A stretch of DNA of 64,000 bases from the NCBI GenBank assembly GCA_013396915.1, contig VWZL01004989.1, forward strand, positions 481,138 to 545,137. Direction: 5' to 3'. The notes under the pieces are model-generated. The model was not told where the DNA came from. It did not search any database and saw only the letters and a program-made list of their open reading frames with translations. Source of the DNA: Stercorarius parasiticus. Taxonomy: Eukaryota; Chordata; Aves; Charadriiformes; Stercorariidae. Shown here one piece after another: positions 12,690-25,194 of this stretch (its first letter is position 1; every line of letters begins with the position of its first letter). The position numbers were made by a program, and so were the translations under genes.

Positions 12690-15600
12690 CTACTTGTGGT
12701 CTTCAAACTGCCACAATTTATGCCTTTGTTAAACCAATTCAGTACAAGTAGCATTCTGGAAAAGATGTAGTTGTTTACCAGAGCTCACCCAGGGGAACAG
12801 CTTCTCAAAAACATTGTTATAACATATTTTCATTAAAATAGGTATAACCACACTCCAGTGAATTTAACTCCCTGAATTCAAAACACATCCATTTCTGGCT
12901 TTGCCAGGGATTTCCTTCTGGTTTGTACCATCTCTCAGTGACCACAGCTGTTCCTCCACGTCTCTTTACACTGCTTTGAGCTATGTAAAGAATTCCTAAC
13001 ACTCAGTAAGGTCTACGTATCCAGCCTGATAACTCAACATTGCTTTCTCATGTAATGAACAATTACTGGACCTAATGAAGGGTTCTCCAGATGATTGGGG
13101 TTACAGGGTCTGTGAACTCTGGTTACAGCTTTTCCCACAACCGAAGGAATTAGGGTGTTTTTTTCAAATTCAGATTCTCTCTCACCACCAATTACAGGTG
13201 AACTCATGCTGCAGCTGCTCCTTCAGCCACGGTATTTATAGCTTCCCTTTCCACACCCTGGCCATCCAGTTTCATTGAAACTTTCAGGAATTCAGAGTGG
13301 AATTACGGAGCTGTATTTAGGCACTTGGGTTTAGATGGGCAGGATCTCCCTCTGGAGGCCTTCAACCGCAACTGCTTCTCTCCCTTGGTTCACAGAGACC
13401 TGCGGGAGAAGAGCTTTGGTAGAGCCAAAATGGTGTTGCAAATCAGATACCTCACCCTGGACTGGGTTTCTGATTTGCCTTACAACCCCAATTCTTCTGC
13501 CAAACGTGGCTGCAATTTGCCAGCAGCTTCAAAAACTCATGGGCAGACACCTCTACCCCCCACACACACACCCCCAAGCCTGGCAAGGGTATGCATAGCC
13601 TGGTAAGGGTATGCATAGACCCTTTGGAAAAGCAGGGAGAAAAGCCGAGGCTGTTCCTGCGCACTCGACATTGGGCCAGGGGCTGCCAAGCGAGCAGTGC
13701 CCGGCAGCGGTGGGAGCTGCTCCCTTGGTTTTCCTCAGAAGGACACGACCCTAGCTCATCTGATGAGTAGCGCCAACGTTAGAATGGGATTAAAGCAGTC
13801 TGATAGAAAACGAGTCTCACGAAGAAGATAAAGAACCAGAGGAAACTCTAAATCAACCCATAATGAAGCTTCCAATGCAAATGTTTGAAAAGCATAGAAG
13901 AAATACAGAAATAACTACTACTTAGGTCTTTTGACACGTTCAGGATTAGTGCCACATGTATTACAGAATTACATACTTACTTCATTATCATAGTTCCCCA
14001 TCCGACCCGTTGAGTCACTCTTTTTTCAAATATCCTTGGCATACAATGAAGTACTTCTGGGCATAGGAAGAAAGATACTTAGGCTACCAGTTTTTCCCAA
14101 CAAAGTATTCTGTATGTTATAAAAGGTTTACAGTTGTTAGATTAAAAATAATAAACATGCCTTTTTTCTAACTGGAGTAATCTGTATCAAGAACTTAGAA
14201 TCAACCTTTATTCTAGAGACCATGTTGGATTAAACGAGTTTCACTTAGGATCTTCCACTCTTCTTGTACTCCTTTTTTTTATTTATTTTCACATCCGAAT
14301 AACTAATTTTGTCTGAGTCTTTTGAACTCGGGTTGATCAGGTATCTCACTAATACGCTGGCCTGTTACGCTTTTAAAGGATATCATCAGACTGAAATCCA
14401 GTGAGTTGCAAAAGTTGTTTGCAAAGTTATACCATAATATCAATGCCTGTGAAGAAATAAAAGGCTTCCATTGAATTTCAGCCAGTTTAGCTGGTATAAA
14501 CTTCCCGACTGAAGAAGAATTCAGACTGCAATCTCTTTTGAAATTCTAACGGTCAGCAAATTCAGCATCTCATAATCAAAAAGCATCTTTAATAAATTGA
14601 AGATAATATATTTTTTAAATAACGTAATAGATTTTTCTTGGACTGTAAAATTATGTATTAGATAAAAAAATATGCTAAAAGTCAACCCATCATCTGAAGG
14701 GGGGAGTGCAGTGCAAGTCCATGCATAGCCATAAATGTAACAAGAACTAAAGCTTGAATAGTAAGAACAATTCTCAGATATGTGTTATTGGAAGTTAAAA
14801 TGTTTGTCTGCTGTGTCAGTGACTTTGGAATCAAGTGAAAGGAAAGGCAAGCAAAAATATTTCTGCTCCCATACTAACTAAATGCAGAATTTCCTTCTAT
14901 CACTAAGAGGCGCTGCTGCATAAGGTCCGTGGGCTACCCTTGCTCACCACTGTCAGCTGTAGCCAAGACTAAATACCTGCGATACACAGATTCGGGGGGG
15001 ACTTACGCTGGAAGGTGTATGTATTATCTCTCTCTACATGTGTGTGTCTGAATTAATATTGCTCTTTCAAGAAACAAAGAAGTCCTTCATCTTAAAAAAT
15101 ACATTTTACTGCATGGCTCCTGTACCTTCCTTCAGAAATGCCCTATATTTTCATTCTGTTACAGAAGGTTTAGTGCTGGACTTGCGATCTCAGAAATTGT
15201 TCTGAAAGTTCTGATGATACAGATAGCAAATTCTTTGCGTCTGAGACTGGTAATTTACATTAAAAGGAATTTTAGGCCTATACAGTCAATTCCTTTTTCA
15301 CGAGAGGATCTAAGGACAGGGTCTCAGTGCTTTTACACTATGGTACATGAGCATGTCAGGCAATATTTTACTCCTGTATTTGTAAAGATGGAGTTTCAGG
15401 AAGGGGCATAGCTAAGTCAGAAAAACACATAAATATTGTTAGAATTGTTTATACAGGTAGGGTAACTGTTACCAGCTGGTGAAACTTGTTCTAATTCGGC
15501 AAGGTTTCTCAGCAGAGTTCACAGCAAGCAGGATGTGGACTGGGATGGAGCAGAGTAGGAATCTCAGAGAGGGTTTGCAGGTGAGGAGGGTGAATGCACC

Positions 15601-16190
15601 TGTAAAACTCATTTTCAGTTCAAGAGTAGAATAACCACAACTTTATTGCCTTTTCACTACATTTCAGGACCCTTCTCTTCAATCTGTTTTTAGTAGACCA
15701 GCTGTTGCTTTTGAAAAGAAATAATTAAATCAATAGCAGGTAGAAAAAGAAGAGGGACCTGATCTTTAACTATTTGTTACTTAGGAGAAAAGAAAGAATC
15801 CTATCCATCACTGCCTTCACGTAACAGGGTAAAGCATGCATATACTGCAGCCCTGAACAGAGGATTAAGTCAGCAGTTTCAAAACCCTGTCACTGAAGAA
15901 AGCTGCTGGCCCCACTGTATTTTACTTTTTTTTTTTCCTGTTGGGATTAACATCAGTAGAAGATAAATAACATTCCTAAACAACTTTTTTCAAATTAAAA
16001 ATCACCCTGATTTCCACAAAGATGTCATTTGGTGATTAAGAGAACTGCTCAAGAGAACTAGTTGATCATAAATGGGAGGCAGGAATGGTGCTTATACCAT
16101 AAAATCCATTAGGAGGGCATTTCTGAGGCTTTGATGCTTGTGTCAGGTAAAATTCACCGTAGCTGAGTATTTCTGAAGCCATTGATTGCT
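12690..16190. other. intergenic DNA, largely featureless
   Basis: AT-rich, with a small AC-rich microsatellite near 13559-13573 and a 20-bp tandem duplication at 13581-13620. No gene was recognised; the short frames around 13325-13660 overlap on both strands and match nothing. Confidence 0.6.
13581..13620. repeat. 20-bp tandem duplication
   Basis: TGGCAAGGGTATGCATAGCC is followed directly by a second copy with two changes. Such a near-perfect short duplication is probably a local replication-slippage event. Confidence 0.85.
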
Positions 16191-16204
16191 ACAGGAGACT
16201 CCAG

Positions 16205-16426
16205 CCAGAAGACAAAATTTTTTACGCTGAGGGTGGCGAGACACTGGCACAGGTTGCCCAGAGAGGTGGTAGATGCCCCATCCCTGGAGACATTCAAGGT
16301 CAGGTTGGACGGGGCTCTGAGCAACCTGATCTAGTTGAAGATGCCCCTGCTCATGGCAGGGGGGTTGGACTAGATGGCCTTTAAATGTCCCTTCCCACCC
16401 AAACTAGTCTATGATTCTATGATTCC
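16205..16426 (+). mobile_element. CR1: CR1 LINE 3' end, plus orientation
   Basis: A 222-base CR1 remnant. It begins in the C-terminal reverse-transcriptase segment (GGGTGGCGAGACACTGGCAC), passes through the stop region and 3' UTR with GGTTGGACTAGATGGCC, and ends in TCTATGATTCTATGATTCC, the CR1 terminal octamer repeats. It is 5'-truncated and non-functional. It shares its subfamily (GACACTGGCACAGGTTGCCC) with the 18240-19211 copy. Confidence 0.95.
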
Positions 16427-16429
16427 ACA

Positions 16430-18239
16430 AGCGCTACTTATACCAGGTATTGGTACTACTGCATTGCTTTCTTTTTTGTCCATGTTCTTCTCTGTGATTT
16501 CTGCATGTATAAAAGCTTTATTCTTGATCAAAACCCTGTCACTATTGCGTATGCACACGACTGGACAGTACATCCATGGTATATTCTCTGTCAGTCCCTA
16601 CAGGACGGGTGCCAGCACTGACTCCACATAGCTCCAGGGTGCAGTCGGACGTGCGTTGTCTAGAAAGTAAAGGTTGGGCTTAGTACACTTGATTTGGTTT
16701 TGTTCATTACGTCCTTGGTGGAGACATTGTGTAAATCCCCAAGATAAAAATATTGTATTATAAGATCACAAGTGGTCCTTGCAGCTCTTCCAAGATGGTT
16801 TTTAAGAAGAGGCAGGGAAACACAGAGACAGGTAGTACTTCGCTCCTTGAAGAACTGGGGAGAAAAATTTATGGCTGTAAGAACTGATCTAGGCAAGAAA
16901 CTACCAAACTTTTGAAAAAGTGTATGATGTATAAAAATATGACGACCTGAATTAAATCAATTTACAGTTTGTCACAATTGCTCTGTATATCATTTTCCCG
17001 TTAAAAGCTAACTTAACAGCTGTGTCTTTTGAAACTGTTTTTGTTCCACTATTTGAAAAAAAAAGCACAAACCATATGAAAGAAAAAGGAGATAAAATGC
17101 ATTTGTAAAGGCTCTTGTAGCTATAGGTTCTTCGCATCATTTGCTTCAGAAAGCAAGCAAGCATAATAACACAGGAGAAAGCAGTAGTTGCAACCACAAC
17201 AACACTTACTGCTTCCCACACCTTGCACATTATTTAACAAATAAATTAGAGGAGGGATGTTCTTTTGTGACTGGTTGGAACTATAAAGCAAAACACTTTC
17301 CAAAGAGGTGATTTTAAGGGTATGGTCTTAAACACAGCAAAGCCATTCCAATGGCAAGCTGCTACTTAAATGCAGTCCCCCTCCCCTTCCCCACCCTTTG
17401 CCTTACCCTTCTGCTGATGCTTGCCTCATCTTATCACAGTTAAAAAAAATCCAAACTAACAGAAAACATGCTACCAAAAGCTACAAAAAATACATGTCAA
17501 TACATTTTTGCTAGTTCAACTCCCTTAGTTCATGCACTAGGTGGTCAGACAAGCACCAGTGCAAGGGAGGGGCTGGGAACAGGCGGCTACAGCACGGGGA
17601 TGGGAGCAAGTGGAGGTGTCCATTTTGGCAAAAGTTGTTGCTGCGGCTTATGTGCATCACCCCATTGAAACCTACCCCTTTCTACCTTCTGTTTCGCATT
17701 TGTGACTGAGTTTTGCATAGCCTTTCTCTTGTGGATGAAGAATCTATTAAGCTTTGTCTCTATGAGTACGGTCCTCCTCAGTCAGCACAAGCCACCTTTT
17801 CCCCAGGTAAAATTAAGCACTGCTTTAAGCCTTGCAGACCGTAGATGTTCTTTGATGCCTTTAGCTTCCTTCATCAACTTCGCACATTTCTGATTTTTTT
17901 TACATTTCTCATAAACAATTCTTCTATTTTTAATTTTCGTCTTCCCTGAACTAGGATGGGATATTAGTCGAGGTTGTGTTTTCTCTCAAGTGAGAAATCA
18001 TAACTTTCTGGTCATTTAATAAATTCACCAAAAAGATCTTCCAGCTGTCTTTGAAGTATTTCTTAGTTCTTTATCCTTACCAAATTTTATTTATAATTTC
18101 TTCTTTGGGAAAGCCATTGTCTTTGAAATACCCCAAAAATGAGGCAGACATTAACTATTATAACATCTGGTTACAATGAGCTGTCTTCAATTGGGAGATT
18201 ATTGGTGCTTCCAATTCAATTTTTTCCTAGCTAACTATG
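16430..18239. other. intergenic DNA between two CR1 copies
   Basis: No gene or RNA recognised. The small frames at 16660-17303 (minus) and 17468-17668 (plus) show no family resemblance. Confidence 0.6.
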
Positions 18240-19211
18240 AGCGGTTGTTATTGGGATCAGTGCTGTTGACCATCTTTGTCAGTGACATGGACAGTGGCAC
18301 TGGGTGCACCCTCAGCAATTTTGCCAATGACACCAAGCTGTGTGATGCAGTTGACACACTGGAGGGAAGGGATGCCATCTAGAGGGACCTGGGCAGACTT
18401 CAGAGGTGGGCCCGTGTGAACCTCATGAAGTTTGACAAGGCCAAGTGCAAGGTCCTGCAGGTGGGTCGGGGCAATCCCAAGCACAAATACAGGCTGGGTG
18501 GAGAATGGATTGAGAGCAGCCCTGAGGAGGTCTTGGAGGTGTTGGTGGATGAGAAACTCAACATGAGCCGGCAGCGTGCACTCGCAGCCCAGAAAGCCAA
18601 CTGCATCCTGGGCTGCATCAGAAGAAGCGTGGCCAGCAGGTCAAGGGAGGTGATTCTGCCCCTCTACTCTGCTCTCATGAGACCCCACCTGGAGTCCTGC
18701 ATTCAGCTCTGTGGCCCCCAACATAAGAAGGACATGGACCTGTTGGAGCAGGTCCAAAGGAGGGCCATGAAGATGATTACGGGGCTAGAGCATCTCTCCT
18801 AGGAAGACAGGCTGAGAGAGTTGGGAGAAGAGTTTTGCAGCCTGGAGAAGAGAAGGCTCCAGGGAGACCTTATAGCAGCCTTCCAGTACCTAAAGGGGAC
18901 TTACAAGAAAGATGGGGAGGGACTCTATCAGGGAGCGTAGCAATAGGACAAGGGGGAACAGTTTTAAACTGAAAGAGGGGAGATTTCGATTAGATATTAA
19001 GAAGAAATTCTTTACTGTGAGGGTGGTGAGACACTGGCACAGGTTGCCCAGGGAAGCTGTGGAGGCCCCATCCCTGGAAGTGTTCAAGGCCAGGCTGGAT
19101 GAGGCTTTGAGTAACCTGGTCTAGTGGAAGGTGTCTGCGGCCATGGCAGGGGGTTGGAACCAGCTGATCTTTAAAGTCCTCTCCAACCCAAACTGTTCTA
19201 TGATTCTATGA
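18240..19211 (+). mobile_element. CR1: CR1 LINE fragment with reverse-transcriptase C-terminal half
   Basis: The longest CR1 copy in the window (about 970 bases), truncated at its 5' side within the reverse-transcriptase palm. The translation runs from 'DMDSGTGCTLSNFAND', where the catalytic Asp-Asp pair expected in FADD-type motifs reads Asn-Asp, through 'NLMKFDKAKCKVL', '[19 protein letters not shown]' and 'QRRAMKMITGLEHLS', to the C-terminal '[20 protein letters not shown]'. A stop at 18380-18382, another at 18800-18802 and a frameshift before 18912 break it. The end is TTCTATGATTCTATG. It cannot encode a working transposition protein. Confidence 0.97.
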
Positions 19212-21890
19212 AAGAGGCAAAGGTCATCATGACCAGAGGTCAAGAAGATGTCAAGTATGACTATAACACTGTAAAGATACAGCAGCATGTGATAAAAAGG
19301 AGTTGAAAAAAACTTCATCACGTTGCCTGCTATATAGGTGATCAGGATACAAAGCTAAAATGCCGGCTGGTTTATACCCTCTTAGCATTCACATACCATG
19401 CCTGTGAAAGCTTCAGTTATCCCTGTGAGAGTGGGTTTTGTTATCCTTTTAAAATCCTGCAGTTCTTTTGGCCTCAGGTGGCTGAAAGTTCCTGACATTA
19501 TTTAACATTGTGCAAAAAAAATGTCTATTATCAGTTTAAGAGTGATAGCTCAGTTATGAGAGTTTGTAAGGAGGAGAGAGTGGCAGAATCAAGACACATA
19601 ATTCAGTATCTACAGAGGACTTGAACTGGAAATGGCTCAGGCTCCTCAGGTACACAAGGACTTATAATTGTCAACATATAATCTAGGAACATAATAAAAA
19701 TATTCAGTGGAACTTTACCTATTCTTAATTTCAACAGCATTTAAGTTATAATAATACTAAAGGTGTTTGTTAAAAATTCTGCCTAATTTCCAATATATCC
19801 TCATATAACTGTTTGCCACTTTAGCAAATCAACAAGACACCATCAAAGCAGACCAAATGTAGGACTTTTCTGTATCTCTGTCTTCAGGAGTTGTAATAAA
19901 GTGGCATATCCCTTCAGAAGGGTAAGGGTATACCAGCAGAGATGGCTTCAGAATTTGTTTTCATCCATCAGCATTAAGAGTTTGGCAGAAGACATTCTGA
20001 ATAATAATTAATTGATGATATGATGATTGTATTTGTGCGAGTACTTTGCTTTCTGTCTTTAACCGCATCCCAGCTAGCATTAGCAGTGTCTGTCTTTTGC
20101 GTAATTGTTCAAGTTCAGTCATTCTTTCCATTTCTAGACCTGCCACACATTTAATAATTGAACAATTCCATGTAAAGGAAAAGTGCCTTCTGCTATAATT
20201 AAACAATCTCTCTGTGCTGCAAACATCACAATAAATCAATCAACATGCCAAAATTTGTTCACATGACTATAATTCTTCTATCTCAAACTCTGATAATGGT
20301 CCTTTAAATACAAAGCCACAAACAATGGTTAAATAAGAAATAATCTAAAGAAATGGTAAAGGGAGGAAAAACAATTTCTCTGGAAACATAGTGACCATAT
20401 TGTATTCCATCCAAAATGTCTAGCAAGAGCAAGTCAGTGACTGTATGTTAACCACCGAGCGAACCTCATAGCCTTTCTCTTTTGCCTTCCCCTGGTATAA
20501 AATTTGGAGTAATAATCTTGCTGTATGTTGCAACTCCTACTTAACTTCCACTGACGGTTTAAATTGTGTAAGGATCTAAAACACATAAGCTCTTCTGCCA
20601 GACTCCAGCTTAAAAAAAAAAAANGCAGCACTGAAATATTGTAGAAACTCTAGGTTGATCTTCATTATGTTTATATTTTTTTCCTGTAGTCAGGGTGATT
20701 AGAAACTAGCCTTTAACTAAAATGATATCCAAGACTCCTCCTCTATCACTTCTAGAACTGGGCCTTAAGAAGATAAACAACAGTCCTAAGACTTGTGATA
20801 AAATCAGCAGAATTAGCACAGCGTGTAAATCTGGCATATTAGGAACATTATGCAGTGAAGATGAAAAACTACAGTGCAAGAGGTAAAAGTAATACTACAC
20901 ACAGTATGGCAGTTACTTCAAGATTAAACATTTTTTGGGTCACAGGCATTCTTGTCTGTGCTGATTCATCCACACATCACATCATGTCTGATTCTTTTTT
21001 CCCAATTAAATAAAATGCAATCCTATTATCTGATTGTTTTTCTGGCAAGGACACTGTGTTTTCCTCTTTCACTTCTTAAAAAGAGATGCAGATTCTTAAA
21101 CAGCTGGGCATCCAACAGAAATGATCTCATTCTTTAAATCTGTAGTGTCAAAACAAGACAGAAATAACCTTTGAGTGCAATGAATATTTTTTTACAAGAT
21201 TAAGGTCCCACGCAGGAAATGGGACACAGAATTGTTTTTAAAATCTTTAATATGTATCTCTCAGAAGAAAGCTGAATTCACTTTTGGAAAAGAAGGATGA
21301 AGTGGACTTAGAATTTTCTCGTGGCTGTACCATAATTAAAGTTATTGTTGCCAGGCTAATTTATACTCACTAAAAGCCTCTGCTTTCCCCTTTGACTGCA
21401 TGAGGAATCTGACTGCAGGATGGAGTAAGTTTTTCCAGTAGCCCGGGTAATCCCTGCTCTTCCTACCCATCGCTAAAACCATTCTTTACATTAGTGTGGT
21501 TTTCAGCTGCACTTTACATCTGAAAGCAAAGCTCTCAAGAGTTACTGAAATAAATTCCAAAATATTGTGACTAATGCTACAGGCAGAGTGATAAATCACC
21601 ACGCCAATAAGGGGTAAGGTCTAAAAAAAAAGGTCTTTGTATTCCTAAGAAACTAGAATTTTAATATAAATCGTGAAGTATTGGGGTTTTTCTGGGCTCT
21701 TTGTGGCTCCACGAGTGCTGGAGTCCTCAGGAAGCGATGGAAGTAGAGGCCAGGTATGTGTGCAACTCCCAGCAAGGTCCTCAGCTCCTGCTTCCCGCAC
21801 ACCACCGCTTCATACCAAAGTAGTAGGTGATTTTGTGTGAGTGAGATGACTAGCCTAGTTTGCTTCCCTCAAGAGTTTTGGGTTTGTTTT

Positions 21891-21920
21891 TTTGGTTTGG
21901 TTTGGTTTGGTTTGGTTTGT
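21891..21920. repeat. (TTTGG)n microsatellite
   Basis: About six TTTGG units in tandem, flanked by T- and G-rich imperfect units (21880-21930). Confidence 0.95.
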
Positions 21921-22297
21921 TTCTTTTGCTGGTTCAGGAGTTTGAGTAAATTTTCTGTGTAAGCTGGAACAGAGGAAACCTCTGAGAAGGAAAGGAACAG
22001 TTGCGAAGGGAATAAATATCCTGCTCAGAATGGGCTGTCTTTCTCACATTTGCTTGAAAAGTAGTTATACTTTTGTATATATTTTACACTTCTGTATACA
22101 TGTGCCTGCGTACACTAGAATATAACTTATTGTAATAACAAACAGGATACTCTGGTCTCTGGGAAGACCTGCAAGGGGCTTTAGAGTGACATCCTTCCTG
22201 CGGCAGGTGGCAAGAGCAGCAGCCAGCCTAGCGTAAAGCTGAACTACAGGCAGTGGTCTTGGTTAATCTCATTCCAAGTCCCCCTGGAATTCCCGCA

Positions 22298-22352
22298 GCA
22301 AACAATATTTGACAAACTCCTGTATTGGCAAACAGTGTTTGACAAACTCCTC
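22298..22352. repeat. 30-bp imperfect tandem duplication
   Basis: GCAAACAATATTTGACAAAC and what follows are repeated 30 bases later as GCAAACAGTGTTTGACAAAC, with two changes in the core and an identical TCC afterwards. The second copy ends at about 22352. Confidence 0.85.
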
Positions 22353-25126
22353 CACAAAGGCTACATATTACCTGACTTTCTGCCCGAAGCTCCTTCTTTT
22401 CCCAGCATCCTGGCAGTTATCCTGGCTATCAAAGAGGGGTTAAGTGCCTTTGATATTTTTCGAGGGAGAGGGAATTCAGGGAGGCAGGAATTTCAAGGCT
22501 GGTAGCTGTGCGAAGAGAGCCACTGTCAGGTGGCACATGGGGAACCACATCCAGCAAATTGTATTTTCAATATCCCACGATCTCAAGTGTCAGAATATGG
22601 TGCTCCAGATGGACAGCAAACCAGCTGTCCTGCCTAAGCATTTCAGCGCCAGGCTGTCTTGTGTGCTGCTGTCACAGGCTCAAGACAACTTGGAACTGAG
22701 CTCTATAAATACATATCTCTTATGCCCTCCTCACTCATTTCACAGTTCCCTCGAAGAGCTGACAAGATTGCTTGAAAATAAATTAGCTTTTCCCACAGAT
22801 AGATGCTGATAATGTCACAAATAATTGGAGCTGGTCAAAACCACCAAGACTTTTTTTAATATTTTGCCCTAAATCAGGACAAACAGTAGCATCTTCTTCT
22901 AAAATGAGAAATTCTAAAACATTTGAATTATAATTATAAATATAGAAGTTATAAAAAGGCATTGTAACATAGAAGTGAAACACCTTTTTCCTTAACACAT
23001 TAACGTTTTAAGAAGGCAGAACAAAACAATATTAACTTGAAATTTATTTTTTTTTTAATTTTCCACTGAAAAGTAATTTTCTTTTCTTTTAACCTGACAT
23101 TACTCCATTTTAGAGAGAGGGTATTGAAACAGAGCAATCTGTTTCAAACACCTCACTATGCAGCTCTTATCAGGCACCTTGTATCTCTGTGGCCTACACC
23201 TGAACAAATAGATATGCCCCGGCTTGAGCTACCACGACGGGAAATCCCCCCATTTTTGTAGATCAAGAATGAGTCATACAAATATGAAATGGGCAGAGCT
23301 ATGACCAAAGGCTGAAAGGGCTTTGATACACCAGGTCGAGCAGTCTCATGCTCTCACTCAAGATGCTCTATGAATGGAGACACACCAAACCTTTCGTCAT
23401 GAGAGAAGCTATGCATATGATTTGCATATTCCAATTTTTTATGGCTTTCTATGAATCAATGTCTTGGAAAATGCATGTTTTTTCTCCTAACCTCTTCTGT
23501 CAGGAATTCTCTGAAGAACGAAATATAAATGTGAGAAAATCTCAAACACTGACTCGTTTCCAGTTGGTTATTCCACCTTTTCTACATGTTTTTTGGAATT
23601 GTTCTTTCTCAGCACGAGTCCCTGAGCCATTCCTTTATACCATAGCCCACCTGTACTGGAAACAGTGACTGGTGACTGGCTTCATGAACAGCTTCTAACT
23701 GACCCAAAGCTCCCGCAGGGACACCTTTGGTGGACTGCAAATCCCACTTGGACACCAAACTACCATGAACTCTACAATCAAGAGAAGCTTGCTGCAACAC
23801 AGAAAAGTGTTTTTGCAAGCCAGCACTCAAACATATTCTTAGACTTTAGAAACAGAAAGGTCTTATCTCTATTCTTCTGACTACTCATCTATCAGAAGCC
23901 TTTAAATGGAAAAACAAAGTTTTCATAGTTTGTGAGAGTCCCTTTTGCTCAACAGTTCAGGATTCAAGCTCCTTCTGCAGGACCTTCAGTCTGGTCCCTG
24001 CCCCAGCCTTCCTTTTTAAATTTCAAGCTGCATCCAAATACATCTGAGCTGATCTCCTTACTGCTCTCCTGGGCTCAGGAGAAGAAGAAGGAAGGAGAAG
24101 TTTCTCACCCAAGCAATTACGAAAAGAGATGTTTTGGCTTTTGTTCTCTATTGTGTTTCCAAAGTAAATCTTCTCATCTCTTGATTGTCTGTTCATACAC
24201 TGGCAGGTCTACCTGACTGACACCATCTGTTATTCCTGTGCTTGGGGAAAGAAATTAGTCTCTTCAGTCCCTGTAGGGAACCATATAAAAACAAACACTG
24301 AAAAACTAGTCGCTGTTTCTAATATACTGCAAAAGCTTAAACCAGTGATGTTTATATTTTGAGTTGCATTAAATTTAGGCTCTGGGCAAATGCCCAAATC
24401 CTTTTGCAAGTTGTTGCAAACATTTATTGACAATAAATATGTGACATGAGTAGCCAGGATGTCTATGAGGAAGAGGTGTTAAAACAACATTTCTGTAGAC
24501 AACTGTTTGTAATATATCCTTGGAAACTGGTAGCTGAAGTATGTTCACTACCTTGACATAATTTGTAGATATATTATTTCAAGGCCTGAACTTTAGGGGA
24601 AAAAAAGTATTTTTAAAAACGAAGAATGCCTTAAATGTTTAAACAATCAGAATAAGAATTGGGGAGGGGGGGTTATGAGGGTTAGGACTGTGAAAATTAC
24701 ACACACACACCCCGTTATAGGAGTCCTTCTCTACACTTTGTCTTTTCATCGTTGCTTTATTGTGATGCTTTGGGTCAATTAGATATTTATCTGAACCGAT
24801 AGAGAAGGGTAAATCCTTAAGGAAAAAGAGAATATTAGTTAATTGTAGCAGAATTAATCAGCTGGATTTCATGAGGAAACTTGCTGGGAAGCTTGAAAGG
24901 GTTTTTAATAAAATAGATAATGTAGTTCCTGGGAGCTAAAAAAAAGTTAATGAGTGCTTAAAGCTTGAAATGTTAGATCCTATTTATAAAAAGTCTGGAG
25001 TGTGGTAACCGACAACAGTGACTACTAATATTCCTACTTCCTTTGCTTTAAGGAGAAATATCTCCATAGCTGTGAAATTGGCAGCTTAGAAAATTCTTAA
25101 ATTACATTCTGTGTAGCTTTACTGGC

Positions 25127-25194
25127 TGCTTTATTCAAGCAAGAATTGGCTGACACTGCCATAGCAGTGTCAGAGGCTTCTGCTTCATAAAACA
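25127..25194 (+). other. imperfect hairpin, miRNA-precursor-like
   Basis: CTGACACTGC (25150-25159) and GCAGTGTCAG (25164-25173) form a perfect 10-bp stem with a CATA loop. Beyond a 4x4 internal loop, AAGCAAGAA (25137-25145) pairs with TTCTGCTT (25178-25185) with one bulged A. After a small loop, TTTAT (25130-25134) pairs with ATAAA (25187-25191). Total length is about 68 bases. The fold was done by eye; expression is unknown and I do not recognise a known miRNA seed. Call is structural only. Confidence 0.35.
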
